A DNA stretch of 64,000 nucleotides from Macropodus opercularis (GCA_030770545.1 CM061105.1:3269001-3333000); one strand, 5' to 3'. Positions 24,201 to 37,824 are shown, counted from the first letter of the stretch. Translations and numbers: made by a program. Notes: a model not told the origin generated them from the sequence alone.

Positions 24201-27200
24201 GAGCGCAGAGCACTGGGCACACACCTGCCGATGGGAACATGGACCGAGCCACATGTTGACACAAATAGGACAAAACCTTGGAGCACACTGGGGCAGGTGT
24301 GTGTACAAAAGTATTTTTTTAAATTTGAAATAAATTAAAATTGAATTTTCTTTCTCCGTCAACGAACAGATCCTTACTCTGCAATTATATATAATTCACT
24401 GTGCTTTCAACCTCTGTAAAGTCTAATAAACAAACAGTTTGTAACAGTTAAGTATAAGTAAGTATAAATTATATACAGGATGTATGTGTCTATATAAATG
24501 CTTTGTAATGCAGCAGCAGTTATTCTGTCATTTTAGGGACCGTCCCCCCACCTACCATGTTCAAGCCTGGTATGACGAGGTGAGGTACTACAGCTATCCA
24601 TACTCCCAGGAATGTAACCCACACTGCCCGTTCAGATGTTCAGGACCTGTGTGCACTCACTACACTCAGGTACAATAGTTTAGTTGGAGCAGAATCCACA
24701 TTTTACTGTCACTATTTGTCATTACTGTCATTATTGTTTTTTCAGTTGGTGTGGGCCACTAGCAATCGTATTGGTTGCGCCATAAATGTGTGTTACAACA
24801 TGAACGTTTGGGGAATGATCTGGGCCAAAGCTGTCTATTTAGTCTGCAACTACTCTCCACCGTAAGTTTCTTACATAATAAGTGAATATAGTTACATTAT
24901 AGTCGATTGGTAAGTTGTCTCAAGTGATATGACATCACTGTAGTCAGTCAAGATTTGGAAACAGAAAAGTCCAGGCTTGTGGAGTTAATAACAAGGGAGC
25001 TAATCAGACCTCTGTAGCTCAGAGATGCAGCTTCATTGATATTTCAGATTTATGGTGTGTGATGTTGCTACATAAATGGTGTCAGTAGCTCCTTTTACTG
25101 TGGACTGTGCAAGTTTTAATAAAGAAAATGTATGGAATAAGAAAGAACTTCAACAAAATCTCAGACATGGATATGTGTTCTTTTCAGGGGTAACTGGTGG
25201 GGTCATGCCCCATACAAATATGGAAGTCCCTGCTCTGCCTGTCCAGCTAGCTATGCTGGAGGCTGCAGGGATAATCTTTGTTACAAAGGTGAGTCTGCTT
25301 TAGACATGTCGTTTTTTCATCCAGGTTCCACTCATTCACATTCTTTACACAATGGGCTGCCCTATTTTTTATTATTTTTTAGAAGGGGGTGTGGCTCAAC
25401 GTCCGGCTCCAGAGATAGACGAGACCAACTACATCGAACCTGAACCAGAAGCTGTGCCTCAGCCGAGGGCCCAGTCACCAGACCCCTCACCCACTGAAAA
25501 CCTAGAGGGAAACCGGGTTGTCAGTACAGAGCAGATGTGTAAGAAGTACTCCAAATAATACTACAATACATCTCTGAGTATGATAAATGTACTCTATACA
25601 TTATATTATCGGCATAACAATGAGTATGTGAAACGTTGTTCAAAATAACTGTTATTTTAGGCCAGCAGGTGGACTGTGAGACTAAACTCAGAGATAAGTG
25701 CAAGGGAACAACCTGTAACAGGCAAGTACTGGCAGTCAAATAATATGTGGCAGCAATTTATCCTTCAGACCTTATCAAGGGCATCATCAATATTATTCAG
25801 AAAAGCCTAAGTCACTTATTTGTTGTTGCCGTCCTTAGGTACGAGTGTCCCCCTGGCTGTCATGACAGGCCTGGTAAAGTAGTTGGGACGGGATATTATG
25901 ACATGGTAAATAATCACTAACCTGCATTGTAGACTACTATACATATATATATAACACTGACACAAGAAGTTTGGTACCAAAACTACTTCTATTTGAACCT
26001 GTATCCAAGGGTCCACAACAGCATTTTAGAAATGACATTGAAGGTTTAGACAACCTTTAGGTTAAAACTAAACTCTCAGCTTAAGTGTTTCACTAAAAAT
26101 GACTAACAGGATTGGGCTGGGTTACACCACCACACTCTCTGCGAGTCTGGAATTGGACTGCAATATGTACCATCCATACACTTAGACTCTCCGTTAATGA
26201 ACCTACAGTATATTTCACTGTCCAGTCCTGTCTTAGTCAGCTTTAGGCGTGGGGAGTCTCGGTTATGGATATAAATTAATATCCATACGCTAGATACGTT
26301 TTGTTCCATTTATTCACCATTATACAATATGTATGTCAAACTGAAATTAGTTTGTTTGTGTTTCCCTGCAGCAATCCAGTGTGTGTGGAGCTGGGTTACA
26401 CTCTGGGGTTATTGACAATGATGGAGGATGGCTGGATGTCACCAGACTGGGCAGAAAACAACAGTTTACCAAATCATACAAGAATGGTATTCAATCAATT
26501 GGGTAAGTGTCCGTCTTGTATATAGATTTACTTTTCTTTTTGCGGGGTAATGATATAGCTAGTAATGCATGGCTGTACACTGAGTAGAACTTCATGCAGC
26601 TGTTTTAATTTAACAGGAAAAACAGAAGTGCAAATTCTTTTAAAGTAGAGTCAGTGCCTGGTAAGCGGCATCATTTCTTACTCTAATATACAGACATCCT
26701 GTTGTCTTTGTACTCCAGCACTCATTTTGCTGTGTTTTGTCCTCCAGTGAAAGCAGTGACGTGTGACACCACCGTGGCACAGTTCTGCCCTTTCAAGAAA
26801 CCTGTACGACACTGTCCCAGGTAACATTCGGCATTGTCATCGTCATGTCATTTCACAATGAAGCCAAAGTGAGATACATTTGTAGTGGTGTTCTGTTGAG
26901 CCCATGTGCCCATGCAGTGTATGTTCTGACCTAACCTGAAATCTGTATTAATTTTCTTTAGATTGTATTGTCCCAGGAACTGTTTGCACGTGAGTGGAGC
27001 CCGAGTTATAGGAACAAATTATTACTCAGATGTGAGCTCTTGAGTTATTTAAATAAAGCATATATTGTCAGACTATTGCATTTGCATGTAAATGTTACAT
27101 TTTGCAACTTTCAACCTTATAAGACCTATGTACATTTTTAGAGAACTAGGTGGACTCACCTCGATAGTATTTCGTATGAATAATTTGATTTAGTACAATG

Positions 27201-27858
27201 ATGTTACTTACTGGTTCATTTCATGCAGAAATCCAGCATCTGCAGAGCAGCAATTCATGCTGGAGTGATCAAGAATGATTCTGGAAGTTACCTTGATGTA
27301 ATGCCGGTGGACAAAAGGAGGCAGTATATTGGCAGTTACCAGAACAGCATAACATCAGAGAGGTATGGTTAAAACTATGAAAAGATTCTAAAATGCACTT
27401 AGCTATTCCAGCCTACTAGCTGCATCTTTCTGTGGTGCAGTTTGTACCATAATACAGTGATTGCAATGAAATACATTCTTATATATTGCAAGACAATTCA
27501 TTTGTAATGTTTAAACTATACTTTAGAAAAATTGTCTTAATATAAAGAACACACCACCATAGAAAAAGCACAACGTACACTACAATTCCATCTAGTGGCC
27601 TGGGGTTTAGATGCAACATAAAATTACTGGCTCCCATGAATCTGTGTATATAATTGATTACTTACAATTATTTTTCAATTGAATTTTATATTCTTAATCT
27701 TATTTTGTTTCCATTCAGTTTGAATGGTCACATTGTAGTGGACAACTTAAATGATATTTTTGACATATCCAACATCTCCTCTTTCTCTCTGCTCTTGTTC
27801 ATCCAGCCTGCTGAACCCAACAGGAGGAAGAGCCTTTAGAGTGTTTGCAGTCATCTGA
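21254..27858 (+). CDS. crispld1: crispld1: cysteine-rich secretory protein with LCCL domains 1
   Basis: Fourteen coding exons: 21254-21520, 24178-24296, 24537-24669, 24746-24861, 25188-25288, 25383-25538, 25661-25721, 25839-25905, 26372-26502, 26617-26660, 26748-26820, 26962-27031, 27229-27362, 27807-27858. The total is 1524 nt (507 aa) with phase kept throughout; I recall human CRISPLD1 as 500 aa. A signal peptide ends near residue 26 and a basic RGRR site lies at 55-58. The CAP domain (LHNKLRGQ, SAEHWA, GQNLGAHWG, HYTQLVWATSNRIGCAIN) covers about 65-210. A cysteine-rich hinge and an acidic proline-rich linker follow, then two LCCL domains at about 300-398 and 403-495. The hinge phrase GNWWGHAPYKYG and the WW in the pro-region fit CRISPLD1 better than CRISPLD2. 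The product is expected to be secreted. The intron after the exon ending at 25721 has a GC donor. Intron 1 (21521-24177) holds only unremarkable sequence. Confidence 0.95.
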
Positions 27859-28728
27859 AAAACCACTCTCGAAGGGCAGCACACCATCAAACACGGCCAC
27901 TTTAATTCCGGTGGACCCATTCATTATGATTTTACAAACCATCATTACATTCATTCCCACAGTAAATAATTCGGCTATTCAACCTCAGACACTAAATGTG
28001 TAGCACGACTTCTCAAGGTTTCCAAGTTAAGCTTATTACTCAGTGCATCATTGCCCAAATATAGCTTAGCAAAGCATGACTGTTGGAAAATTATCTCAGA
28101 TGTTTTTTGCTTGTCATCTTGTACCAGCTGGCCACAGCAGTGACATCTCCCCTTAACCTGTTTTTTTTTTTTCACTCTTACACTTAAATTATCAGTAGGT
28201 TTCAACGGAGGTTGAAAGATGAGTCATGACATGTGGATTTTTACATAGGTTGAAACTGAGAAAAGATTGGCTAGAAATCACACATTTACAGTTCCTACCA
28301 GGAACCAACCTGGAGGATTAATTTCGACCTAGAAGAAAGACGTTTGGATGCCACGACTTCATCTGAGTGACCCAGAAACATCACTGACTTTATATTAGGG
28401 AAGTTTCTATGGAGGGCCAAAGCAGACATTATGTTGACTTGATAATATTGTTCCATTACAGTATTACATATACAGACGCTTTAAAAACCTAAAGCAAAGC
28501 ATGTGGCTATTTTACATATTTTACATAATTTTTGGCAGCTACATAATTTGGTTAAATTTAGGGATGGTTTGCTTATACGTTTTAAAAATAAAGTTTTGCT
28601 CTACTGCATAGAGAATTATTACCAGTGGTTGTAAAAACACACTGAAACCTGAAACAACCTGTTTCATTGCTTCTTCCATGATCCGACCACCCATTCAAGA
28701 TTCGCTAGACCTAAAGCAGCAAAGCAGT
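27859..28728. other. crispld1 3' UTR and flank
   Basis: No coding sequence is seen. AATAAA at about 28587-28592 is a reasonable polyadenylation signal, about 0.73 kb past the stop codon. Further A/T-rich candidates lie beyond the repeats that follow. Confidence 0.4.
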
Positions 28729-28885
28729 TTCAATTCAATTCAATTCGACTTTATTTATATAGCGCCAATTCACAACATCAGTTATCTCAAGGCAGTTTAC
28801 AAGTAAGGTTTTAAGACCTTACACAACTAAACCCAACAATTCCCACATAGAGCAAGCTTTTAATTGTAGCCAATCACTGCATTAT
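28729..28885 (-). mobile_element. Dispersed repeat with TTGAA-type tail (copy 1)
   Basis: On the minus strand this matches the plus-strand copy at 47850-48003, including GATTGGCTACAATTA, AAGCTTGCTCTATGTGGG, ACTGATGTTGTGAATTGGCG and a tail of repeated TTGAA units. The repeated 3' tail and two similar copies in opposite orientation point to a retroposed SINE or the 3' end of a LINE. The family name is not known to me. Confidence 0.75.
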
Positions 28886-29060
28886 GCTCCCACTCTCATG
28901 TTTAAGTATGGGAACAGAAAGTCGCAACAGAATCCATGTGCTAAAAGAGCCTACGTTTGGCCTACCATGATAAAGATTTAAGTGTTCAAGTGCATCATTG
29001 AACTATACAGAACTACTGTATAGGCTTTTGATTTGATTTGAAAGCTTTTGGTTACCTCAC

Positions 29061-29216
29061 ATTTTAAAAGATTAATTTCATTCATCTTTTACCGCTTCTT
29101 CCCCGCAGGGGTCGCGGAAAAACAGTAAAGTCTTAGTTGAGCCAACAACCCCAGTCTTGGAATAGCCTTTCCACTATACTATCACACACCACTAAATTTT
29201 AAAAGATTAATTTCAT
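29061..29216 (-). mobile_element. 114-bp retroposed insertion flanked by a 21-bp target-site duplication
   Basis: An identical 21-bp sequence occurs at 29061-29081 and 29196-29216 and brackets a 114-bp insert (29082-29195). The insert begins with ATCTTTTACCGCTTCTTCCC. This is the reverse complement of a diverged version of the 3' end of the SINE at 44224-44518 (GGGGAATAAGCGGAAGAAGAT). It is a truncated SINE-type insertion. Confidence 0.8.
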
Positions 29217-32200
29217 ATTCCAAATTGTACCACCTAGGGTCAATAACAGTGATTAATGTTTTGTAAAGTTGAAAAATGCATTTAGGAAAATATTCCACAG
29301 ACTTTGAGGGGTAATGTTTTAGCATTTTACTGTACTGTATGTGCTTACTCTGCATCAAGTCACCTTTCTTTGTCTCTGCCCTGTCTGCTCTTTCTTAGTC
29401 ACAGTATTCTCCTATGACACTGCAGCTATACAGATTGTATATTTTTGTACATAATTTTGATATGATATACTAAATAATGCCTGACAGACAACAGATATAC
29501 ACATTAACTGCTTCTGCGTGCAAATCATATACTGTACTTATCATTCTTGCTTTATTTTTATAAAGAGTTAATTTCTCCAAAGGTTCAATGTATTTGTTTG
29601 TAAATATGTATGTAATATATTGTTTTATTTTATGTCGCTTTTCGCAGCTTTTGTAACAGATTTATACAAATGTGCCCTGGCTGGCCAGGAATGTGCAAAA
29701 AAAAGTTAAAATTGAAAATAATACAAATTTTGTTCTGTCGTTGTATTAAAGAGAATGAAATAGTTCTGTTTATTCTACTGCTTCACGGTGTATGTAAAAA
29801 ATGCTACTACTAAATTCTACGAACCCCAAGTTACAGTACATGCTTGAATAAGCTTCTCAGTTCACACTGTCTTACATTACACTTGTTTTCAGCTTTTGCA
29901 GACATATGGTTTCAGACATATGGTAAAGCAACCACACTATTTTAGTATCAGTCCCTATAGCTTCCAGAAAGCCTGAGGAATTTGGGCATTAACATTTCAA
30001 CAGCATCTCAAATTCAGCTGCAGGTCATACTTCTAAGTGAAAGTTGTTTCAAGGAATTGTGTGGGAAGTGGAAGCTGCTAGTTTCGGATCCAGAGTGGAG
30101 ACCTTATCACACACTTGATTTGTGTGATTAAAGTCATGATGATAATAATATAGAATTTTTGTGAAAGCTAAATACCATATATGTTCTGAAGGATTTAACA
30201 TTTAAGTATTTTGCATTTTAGGAATATAATCTAATATTTCCAAAATCCTTTTTAAAATCACCACAGTACATTAAGACATTTATGCACTCTTGCATGTTAT
30301 TTCACTTTTTTCAAAGTGATCTCAGTTCTGTGGGAGTAACTAATGTTGGTACTCAGGCCCACACGCTGTGCCAGCATTAGGAGAGACAAAGACAACCTTT
30401 GTGTTTTGTTGACTTCTATTTCTCAACTTCCTCTGATGCATTTCCGCTCCTTTCCCTGGCAGAGAACAGATGTGGTAAATCTCCAACTAAAAAGTCCCCA
30501 TCAGTCGGATATTTAGAGCCACATTCATACTTTAAGTTAGTCAGTTTGTGTGAAAATTTGATCAAATCAAAATACACCTATTTCTTAATTTTGACATGGT
30601 AAAATGCATTTTGAAAAAGCATTTAAACATATAACTTAAAGTGACCAGCTACATAACATGTATTTACAGTGGATATAATGTGTCTTTCTGAATGTATGTG
30701 ACCATAATGTGTTTGGGTCAGGTCTCCTTGAGAAAAAGGGCAAGCATCGCAGCACTGTCAAAACTCACAGAGTCCTGTTGCAGAGGTGGGCATTGGCGCA
30801 GGACTCTTGCGAACTCACTCAGCCGGTCTGTCAGTCAGACATCGTGGCAGTCAAATAATACCGTATCCACACATTTGAGAGTGGGCAAGCTGCTCTCCAT
30901 CAGCATGAAATTAGGTTTGCGAGTCATCTGTCAGACAGGCAGCTAGTCTGGTTAGACAAATAGCCACCCTCGTAGGCAAACAGTCCATCACAGCAGGCTT
31001 TTCAGTCAGTTAACCAGACTGTCAATCAAGCAAAGGCTGTGGTTCTTAACATCCGAGTTTCTTATCTTAACAAACTTCACAACTTAAATCATTTCCATTT
31101 CCATCCTTTTTAGTGTAATTAAATACCGACTACTTGAAGTGCTGGAGAGAGCATAAGGACCCTTGCAGGAAATCTGCACATAATGAAAAAATACTTATGG
31201 TGCAGTTCATAGTTATTAAATCTCTGCAGAAGGAGACGACAAACTAAGCGTGGAGGTGTTTGGAAAAAGCAAGGTGCAGCATGTGCATGTAAGAAGCCTT
31301 CCTCTTTCCCTTCTTAGCATAGCATAACAACTGGGTGAAATGGAGAAATGGCAGGAACCCTGCAGCGACCGAACACAGGAAACAGTAGCATCTGTCATCT
31401 CTGGACACCACTGCCCAAGTGATTAGAACAAACAATGCTTTGCTCTTAGGCTTTACTAATAATACAATTGCAAAGAATTAATGCACCAAATGCTCTGCAA
31501 AGCAGCATCAAGCAATGCATGACACCTCTATCATATGTGACTGTGGTCTGTGAAATATGGAAGGGTTTGCAGTATTTAAGGAGGCCCATGTGCATGGCAA
31601 GGAATTCTGGGTCCCCTGAGAAGAAAGGAAACTGGCCCCTTGACCTTCATGTGTTGAACAGCACAGTATAACCTTGTCTCTCAGGGAGGGCCCCTACATA
31701 ATTAAAGGACTCCCCTGTCCCCTGAGCAGGACACGTTGGCAGGCCACTGCATTTACTGAAAGCTTCAGCAAATCAGCACAAATGCTCTAAAACTACTTTG
31801 CTTCTATTTTTCTTCACAACTGTCATCTCATGGGTCCCTAAATTATGCTAGTTACAGGTCTAGGACACTTAATCCATAACTTTTAGCTGTAAGGGCACAT
31901 ATGAGTCTTTTCATGACCAGTGAATAAATAGTCATAGCTGGTGTTTGTATAAGTCTAAGAACACGCTCAAGTGTTGCCAGTTTTAGAGATAAAACCTTTT
32001 TGATTGTGTGTGTTGGTCAGCAAGACACAGAAACATCACATGGACGTAGCAATTTTGAGGGTTTCAAAAATATGTTTTGAGTTTGGCCGGCAGCTGCCCA
32101 CTAGCGTACGTGTATATACAGTACGCGCCTAGAGTGTATATACGAATGCACCTCCGCAGCCGAATGTGTAGTTTTCAGTGTGTCCATTTGCAGAAGTGAG

Positions 32201-32322
32201 CTGCTTTCTAAATATGGCTCACGCAATCACGCTCACGCTTTTTTGCCTTCTCCTCAGACGGTTAACTCCTGGGTGGACACACACTGTATGTGGGCTAACA
32301 ATCACTGACAGGATGAGAAGCA
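29217..32322. other. Noncoding spacer downstream of crispld1
   Basis: AT-rich sequence with no supportable gene, RNA or repeat family. The longest open frames are short and show no recognisable domain. Confidence 0.4.
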
Positions 32323-32355
<33 letters not shown>

Positions 32356-32380
32356 TGTGCGTGTGTGCGTGTGTGTGTGT
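32323..32380. repeat. (GT)n microsatellite
   Basis: An interrupted GT tract with a few GTAT and GTGC units. It is an ordinary dinucleotide microsatellite. Confidence 0.9.
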
Positions 32381-32689
32381 ATACACCAACGTTTGATTGG
32401 GTGGTTGGACTTCATCCTCTCAGTCTTCCACCACTCATAGATTTAGACGTTATTATTTCAGCATAGTTAGCAGCTGTGTTTTGGTGGAGGAACATGGTAA
32501 TCATCTGCCCACTGTTGGCTTTTCTGTTGGTCGAGAAGCACAGTATTTATAACTGTGGACTGTTTTCACTCTACTTTCTCATGACACTTCTCCCAAAATC
32601 ATATATTCAATTCAATTCATATATATATCTTAGGCAGGTGTGGAAAAATGCTGTACACAAAGAATGCTTTCAGAAATATAAATAATGAT

Positions 32690-33030
32690 TGTTTATTTTC
32701 CTCAATTTCCAAAATGCAAAGTGAGCGAACAAAAGAAAAATCTAAATCAAATCAATATTTGGTGTTACGGCCTCAGTACTGAAATTACTGGAAGTGATGG
32801 CATGGCCCCCACAGAGCCCTGATCTCAACATCATCGAGTGTGTCTAGGGATCACATGAAGAGACAGAGGGATGTGAGAAATCTTACATTACTTACTCGGC
32901 TGGTAGGTTTGGAACAACCTACCAGCCGAGTTCCTTGAAAAACTGTGTACAACTCTAGACAATCTAGACAAATTGCTGTTGCTTTGAAGGCAAAAGGTGG
33001 TCGCACCAAATATTATTTATATTATATTTG
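32690..33030 (+). mobile_element. Tc1/mariner transposase remnant
   Basis: The right part translates in pieces to motifs from the C-terminal end of Tc1-family transposases: a CCCCCACAGAGCCCTGATCTC stretch equivalent to PQSPDLN, an IIE-V-type continuation, then NNLPAEFLEKLCTTLDNLDK before about 32985. Frame breaks and stops interrupt it, and no intact terminal repeats were found. A 15-bp perfect inverted repeat interrupts it at 32895-32930. It is a dead relic. Confidence 0.7.
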
Positions 33031-36000
33031 GTTTGGATTTCTCTTTCTCCAGACCTGACCTAAAGCATACTTTCTCCATTTTATGAGTTTGTTGTGTTAG
33101 TGTTTCTGCTGACCAACTTGACCAAAAACAAAATAATATTTTGGAAAATCAACTGCCAATAGAGAGCCCAAAACACACAAGCAGGTGTGCCAGGGGCAAT
33201 TTAAATAACTAATAAATAGTGTATAAATATTTCTAAGCATGGATCAAACTGACAGATAACATGACTTAATGAACTGGATACAGAAAGAAGAATTGATACG
33301 GATTGATTTGGCAAACAAAAGACAAACATTACAAACAACAATGAACACAATTGAGAGTTGGTCTATCAGAAAAAAAACTAACCAAATTCCTAAAAAAAAC
33401 TACAACTAGTGCAGTTTAACCTAAAGTAGGAAACAATTTCCAAAAGTAGAAATCTCATGTTCCGTCTGTTCTGTCAGGACTTTTGGTCAATCAACTAAAG
33501 TAACTGACTTTTTATTAAACTTAAATGTCAACGTCAAGTGTGTAAACCTTAGCCTCAATTAGTGTGACTGCGGAAACCATCACAATCATAAATGTACACA
33601 CATAACACAATTGTTTGTTTGTTTCTGATCTCAATTGTACTACACAAAAGAAAACCTATGAATTCATTTGATGGAGAAATTGGAATGCAGCTTCCCGTTG
33701 CATTAGTTGAACAATATCTAAAACGCCATGAAGACTTTCCCATACAGGTGCTATAAGTAACCAGCTGAGCTACTCCAGCGCCCTCCACACTCTGCCAGAA
33801 AGTGAGTGGGTGATGACAGTTGACAGAAACCTATCCAAGCCAGCCTTCTCACTAAGACATACTGCTTCTGAGCTCTCTTAGCAACCATCTTTCCTGGACC
33901 GTGACCCTCACAGAATCAAAGTTCAAAGCAGGTTGTTAGTACTTCTTAAACCTTAATGTTTTGCTATTAAGCTATTGTCTGTCACACAGGCACTAACCTC
34001 CTACACATTTGTTTGTCAGTTGTGCTCCTAAATATGTTCAACTATAACTATTCTTTTCATACCCACTACACTGTACTGTTGTTACTTTTCATTTCCCACC
34101 TACAGACTTCCTCTGCCTCCATCTTTCATTCACTTTGCCAGCAATATACAGTATGTTTTCACTTGACTCCTCAACATTTCTCAAGGGACAGTAGCATACT
34201 CAAGGAGTGGTCTGTCTTATAGCTGAAAGCAGTGAATTTTGACCTCCCCAGAGCTCCACATCTCTGACCTGCCAAACACACTTACACACATATGCTGATC
34301 CCAAAGTCAAATTTATGGGCTTGGCATCTCTCTTTCTTGCTGTTTTGTTGGTAACCCACATGCAGACTTCCAGTGCCAGCAACGTGTGGCACAGGGTCAC
34401 TGTTTCCCACAGTCCCAGAAGAGTCACAGACCTTCCTCTTACTCCCTCATCCACTGCTGTTGGTCCCCTCCACCACAGAATCCCCATCAAAATTTTCCGC
34501 ATGTACAGTACCAAAAATAGTTGTCTGACTACTGTCCACACTTCCCGTGGTGCCCTCCTGTCGCTTATGGCTGGCTGAGCACACACCCTATTACATTTGA
34601 ATATTGTTTCATGTAGAGTAGATATATTTCTAAAGAAAAAGATCAACGGGGACAACAGTGTTTGTTGCTTTTTTAGCTACCCCTCTTATTATACAAGATA
34701 TATGCAGTTTAAATAAAGTGGATAAAGTTACGGCAAATCCTCAAACTAGAAAGGGCACAAGCGGATATGATGACATTATTATTCTTTAAATGGTAACTTT
34801 TATACAAAAATATTAAATATTCATTGGCTTTTTAAGAATAAACCAAAGCATTTTTATAATGAAATGTATGAAGAATCTTTAGTATTCTAATTGGTTCTAT
34901 ATTAAGTCATGTACCATGATACAGATCCCCAAAAAGTTCAATATGGTACCGCCTTTTAATTTTTAGTTTTCATAATTACAATATACCATAATGTACAATT
35001 TCAGCTAGCTAGTTTTGCTTTTTCAATCAAAGCACTGTGACTCATTTGCTAGCAGAATTAATAATTATAAATCTTATTCTCAACTCCTTTTCCCTGATGT
35101 TATGTTTGGTGGTCTAACAGCACAGTGCAGGCAGTTAAAAAGCATCCCCTGTGTGATGACACAAGAGGTCATCCAAACCCTCCAGTATGTTTGTGCAGGC
35201 ACCTGGTTCTGGAGTGGGTGAATCAGTAAACAGGTAAAAAATGCTACAAATAGAATCTAGCCACTTAAGAATATAGTCTTGAGGGAGAGTTCCTGTACTC
35301 GGGTCTGCGTCAGCACTGACCTTTTTGCTGTTTGCTGAAGGGATTTGATTTCTACCTCTACCTCCCTCACTGACTTTTTTTTCAGCTTTCACACTTAAGC
35401 CATCTTAGGAGGATAAAATGGCATTTTTGTCCAGGAAGGTAAAGCTATATTAGTTTAGCCATGGGACACATTATATCACATCAGTGATAAGTAACTCCAG
35501 CATGTAAATAGAATTGATTTTATTTAACATGCCTGAAGGTTTGCTCTTGTTAATTAATTAATGTATTTATTTTTTATGTTGGACTTTCACGAGGGAGCAT
35601 AATATATTCTTACACAGATATTTCATGAAATTTGCAACCAAGATATTAAAATAAATGCATTTCTTTATTATTTGTAGCCACGTCCTTCACAGATCATTAC
35701 AAGATCAACGTTAATATAGTTATGATATATACATGTATGTAAATGCATTGAATGCCCATGGTCAGCTAGTCAAAGTCAACGTAGGTTTACCCTGCAGCAC
35801 CCTCTGCTGACAATACATGGCCAAACACGTTCTCTTGAGATTAGTGTGTGTAACAAAATGTGATTTTTACATGTATTGTACTTTTTAACGTGTATTTTTA
35901 ATATTATCAAAGCCACGATTAAAGAGAAGAACACACATCTTTCCTGTATTTATTGTTTTGAATCGGGGATAGAAAGAAAAAAAAACGTGCATCTTGTAAT

Positions 36001-36049
36001 ATTCTTCTGGACAAACGCCCGAGTGGCGTGGTTGGAAGATGAGCTCTGA
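33031..36049. other. Noncoding spacer upstream of slc12a7
   Basis: I see no gene, RNA or repeat that I can support. A minus-strand open frame at 34200-34655 overlaps plus-strand frames and has no domain signature. A CTCF-like core in reverse orientation, around 35795-35812, is weak. Confidence 0.35.
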
Positions 36050-36370
36050 CAGCTGAGTTTAGTTTAGGATACATAACTGAGTTTGTGATCATTGTGGGCC
36101 ACGTTCATAACGGAGCAGGGTTCACATCGGCCTCTGGGCACGCGACGCGTACGTTTTTTAAATCAAACGTGTCGCGCGCAGCGTCACTGCTGTCGTCATC
36201 ATTGGGTGTCGCCCGGCAAAAACAAAGATCCTGGAGAGCAGCGACCGTCTCGAACGTTTCAGAGAAGTTTTGTCTCTGGTTTTTATGGAGACGCTTCTAA
36301 TGACGCCGGATTAAAACTCTCAGAACTGAAGGAAACCTACCGCGAACCGTGTTATTCCATTTAGGTTTGT
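36050..36370 (+). promoter_or_regulatory. CpG-rich block, possible distal slc12a7 promoter or first exon
   Basis: This block is clearly richer in CpG than the surrounding AT-rich DNA, with clusters such as CACGCGACGCGTACG and GTCGCGCGCAGCG. It lies about 1.5-1.8 kb upstream of the slc12a7 start codon on the coding side. A donor-like ATTTAG|GTTTGTG follows at about 36364. It could be an alternative promoter with a noncoding exon; no transcript evidence is available. Confidence 0.35.
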
Positions 36371-37824
36371 GATTTGACTGTCGCACAAATAATAATAACT
36401 TTTTGTAGTACTAAATCGAGTTGGGATATTACTACTGCACTAACGCAAGATGGCTAAAGATTTTTGTAATTTAGGCAATGATTTAACTAGCATTTATTTT
36501 TTTAAACTAAGCTAATGTGGAGTCAGATAAACTTAAGCAAAGTAGTTTTGCTAAAGTCAAAGCCATAGTGTGTGGCTATCAGTAAATTCTATATGGAATA
36601 AACCAAGAGAAGCAGTGATTTGAAAACATAGCAAACCTATGGACAACAATCAGCAACAAAACAAGACGAGTTAGTTATATGAAAAATAACAAAATATAAA
36701 TACCTTTAAATAAAGTTGTTTATGGCTATAAAGAATATTTATGGAAACCCTCTACTAAAATTACTTAGGCCAAGTCATGTGTAGGATCGTCTTTTTGAAA
36801 TCTAAATAAAAATGATTTATTGTATTACCGGTTTAAACTAAAAGACAAAAGCTGTCATGCTCTTTATGATTTATTATTACTTATTATTGCACTGTGTTTA
36901 TTGTTCTAAAGGCATTTTTCTGAAATACTTACAGTAGCCTAAATTAACATAAGTGTCTTTTCCTTCATTGTATTTCAAGGTTCAGACCTTTTCCCCTGTG
37001 TCTCTATTGTAATGTAGGTTCTCAGAATTCAGAGTCTCAAGGTTTTCAAGGTGTTTCCTTTGCTGACACTTTGTTGTATTGCGCACTGAAACGTGGTGTC
37101 ATTCTGCACGTCAGGAGCTCAGAGCTACCCAGCATGCACTGTGGCAAAGGTAACACCCTTTTTATTTACCTGGGAAAAAAACAGACGTGTAACACATCAG
37201 GCTGATGAGAGGGGAGGAATAACCAAACACCAAAGAACAAGACAAACGGGTTCTGCTCAGTGTAATTCAAGCCACTTGTTTCTTCTTTTTTTCTTGTCAA
37301 ATGGAATTTTGGAGATAGTTTGGATTCTATAAACTCAATAGGAAGTAAAACAAATGTGTAAGTGAGAGAAGTGGGACGGTCAGAGCAAAGGGAGGAGCCT
37401 CGTTTTTCACCATGTATGGACTGCAGCACACTTTCATATGGTAAATAGATGGTCACATGGAGCAATAGTCTTGGAGCAATGGGAGAGAAAAGGGAGGGAA
37501 AAGAGCAAGGAAAGAGACTAAGGATATTCACTGGAGGACTTTTGCCTTCCTCGTGTACAGGAGGAGGCACACAATTTAGAGCCTGCGGGATCATATTACG
37601 AAAAGAAAGGAAACAACAGAGTTAGAGTGAGTGCCATGTTGTGCTCTAACTGAGCACTTAGCTTTTGTCACTGGTGCCCTAATGGCGTTTTGTTTGTTTC
37701 ATTTGGCTTCTTTTAGACACTTTGCTTTGTGAAAGTAAACATTCAGGTTGTGCTACGCCCGTTGCTGCCCCCGTCTTGCCTGGGGACCTCCTCAAACTTT
37801 CTTGAGGGCAAGTAAACATCCAAG

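Noticed and set aside
34200..34655. Opposing open frames in the crispld1-slc12a7 spacer
   Set aside because: Both strands are open over the same DNA, and neither shows domains, splice sites or conservation that I can recognise.
37166..37594. Minus-strand 142-codon frame upstream of slc12a7
   Set aside because: It is low in complexity, has no known motif and lies in the presumed 5' flank of slc12a7.
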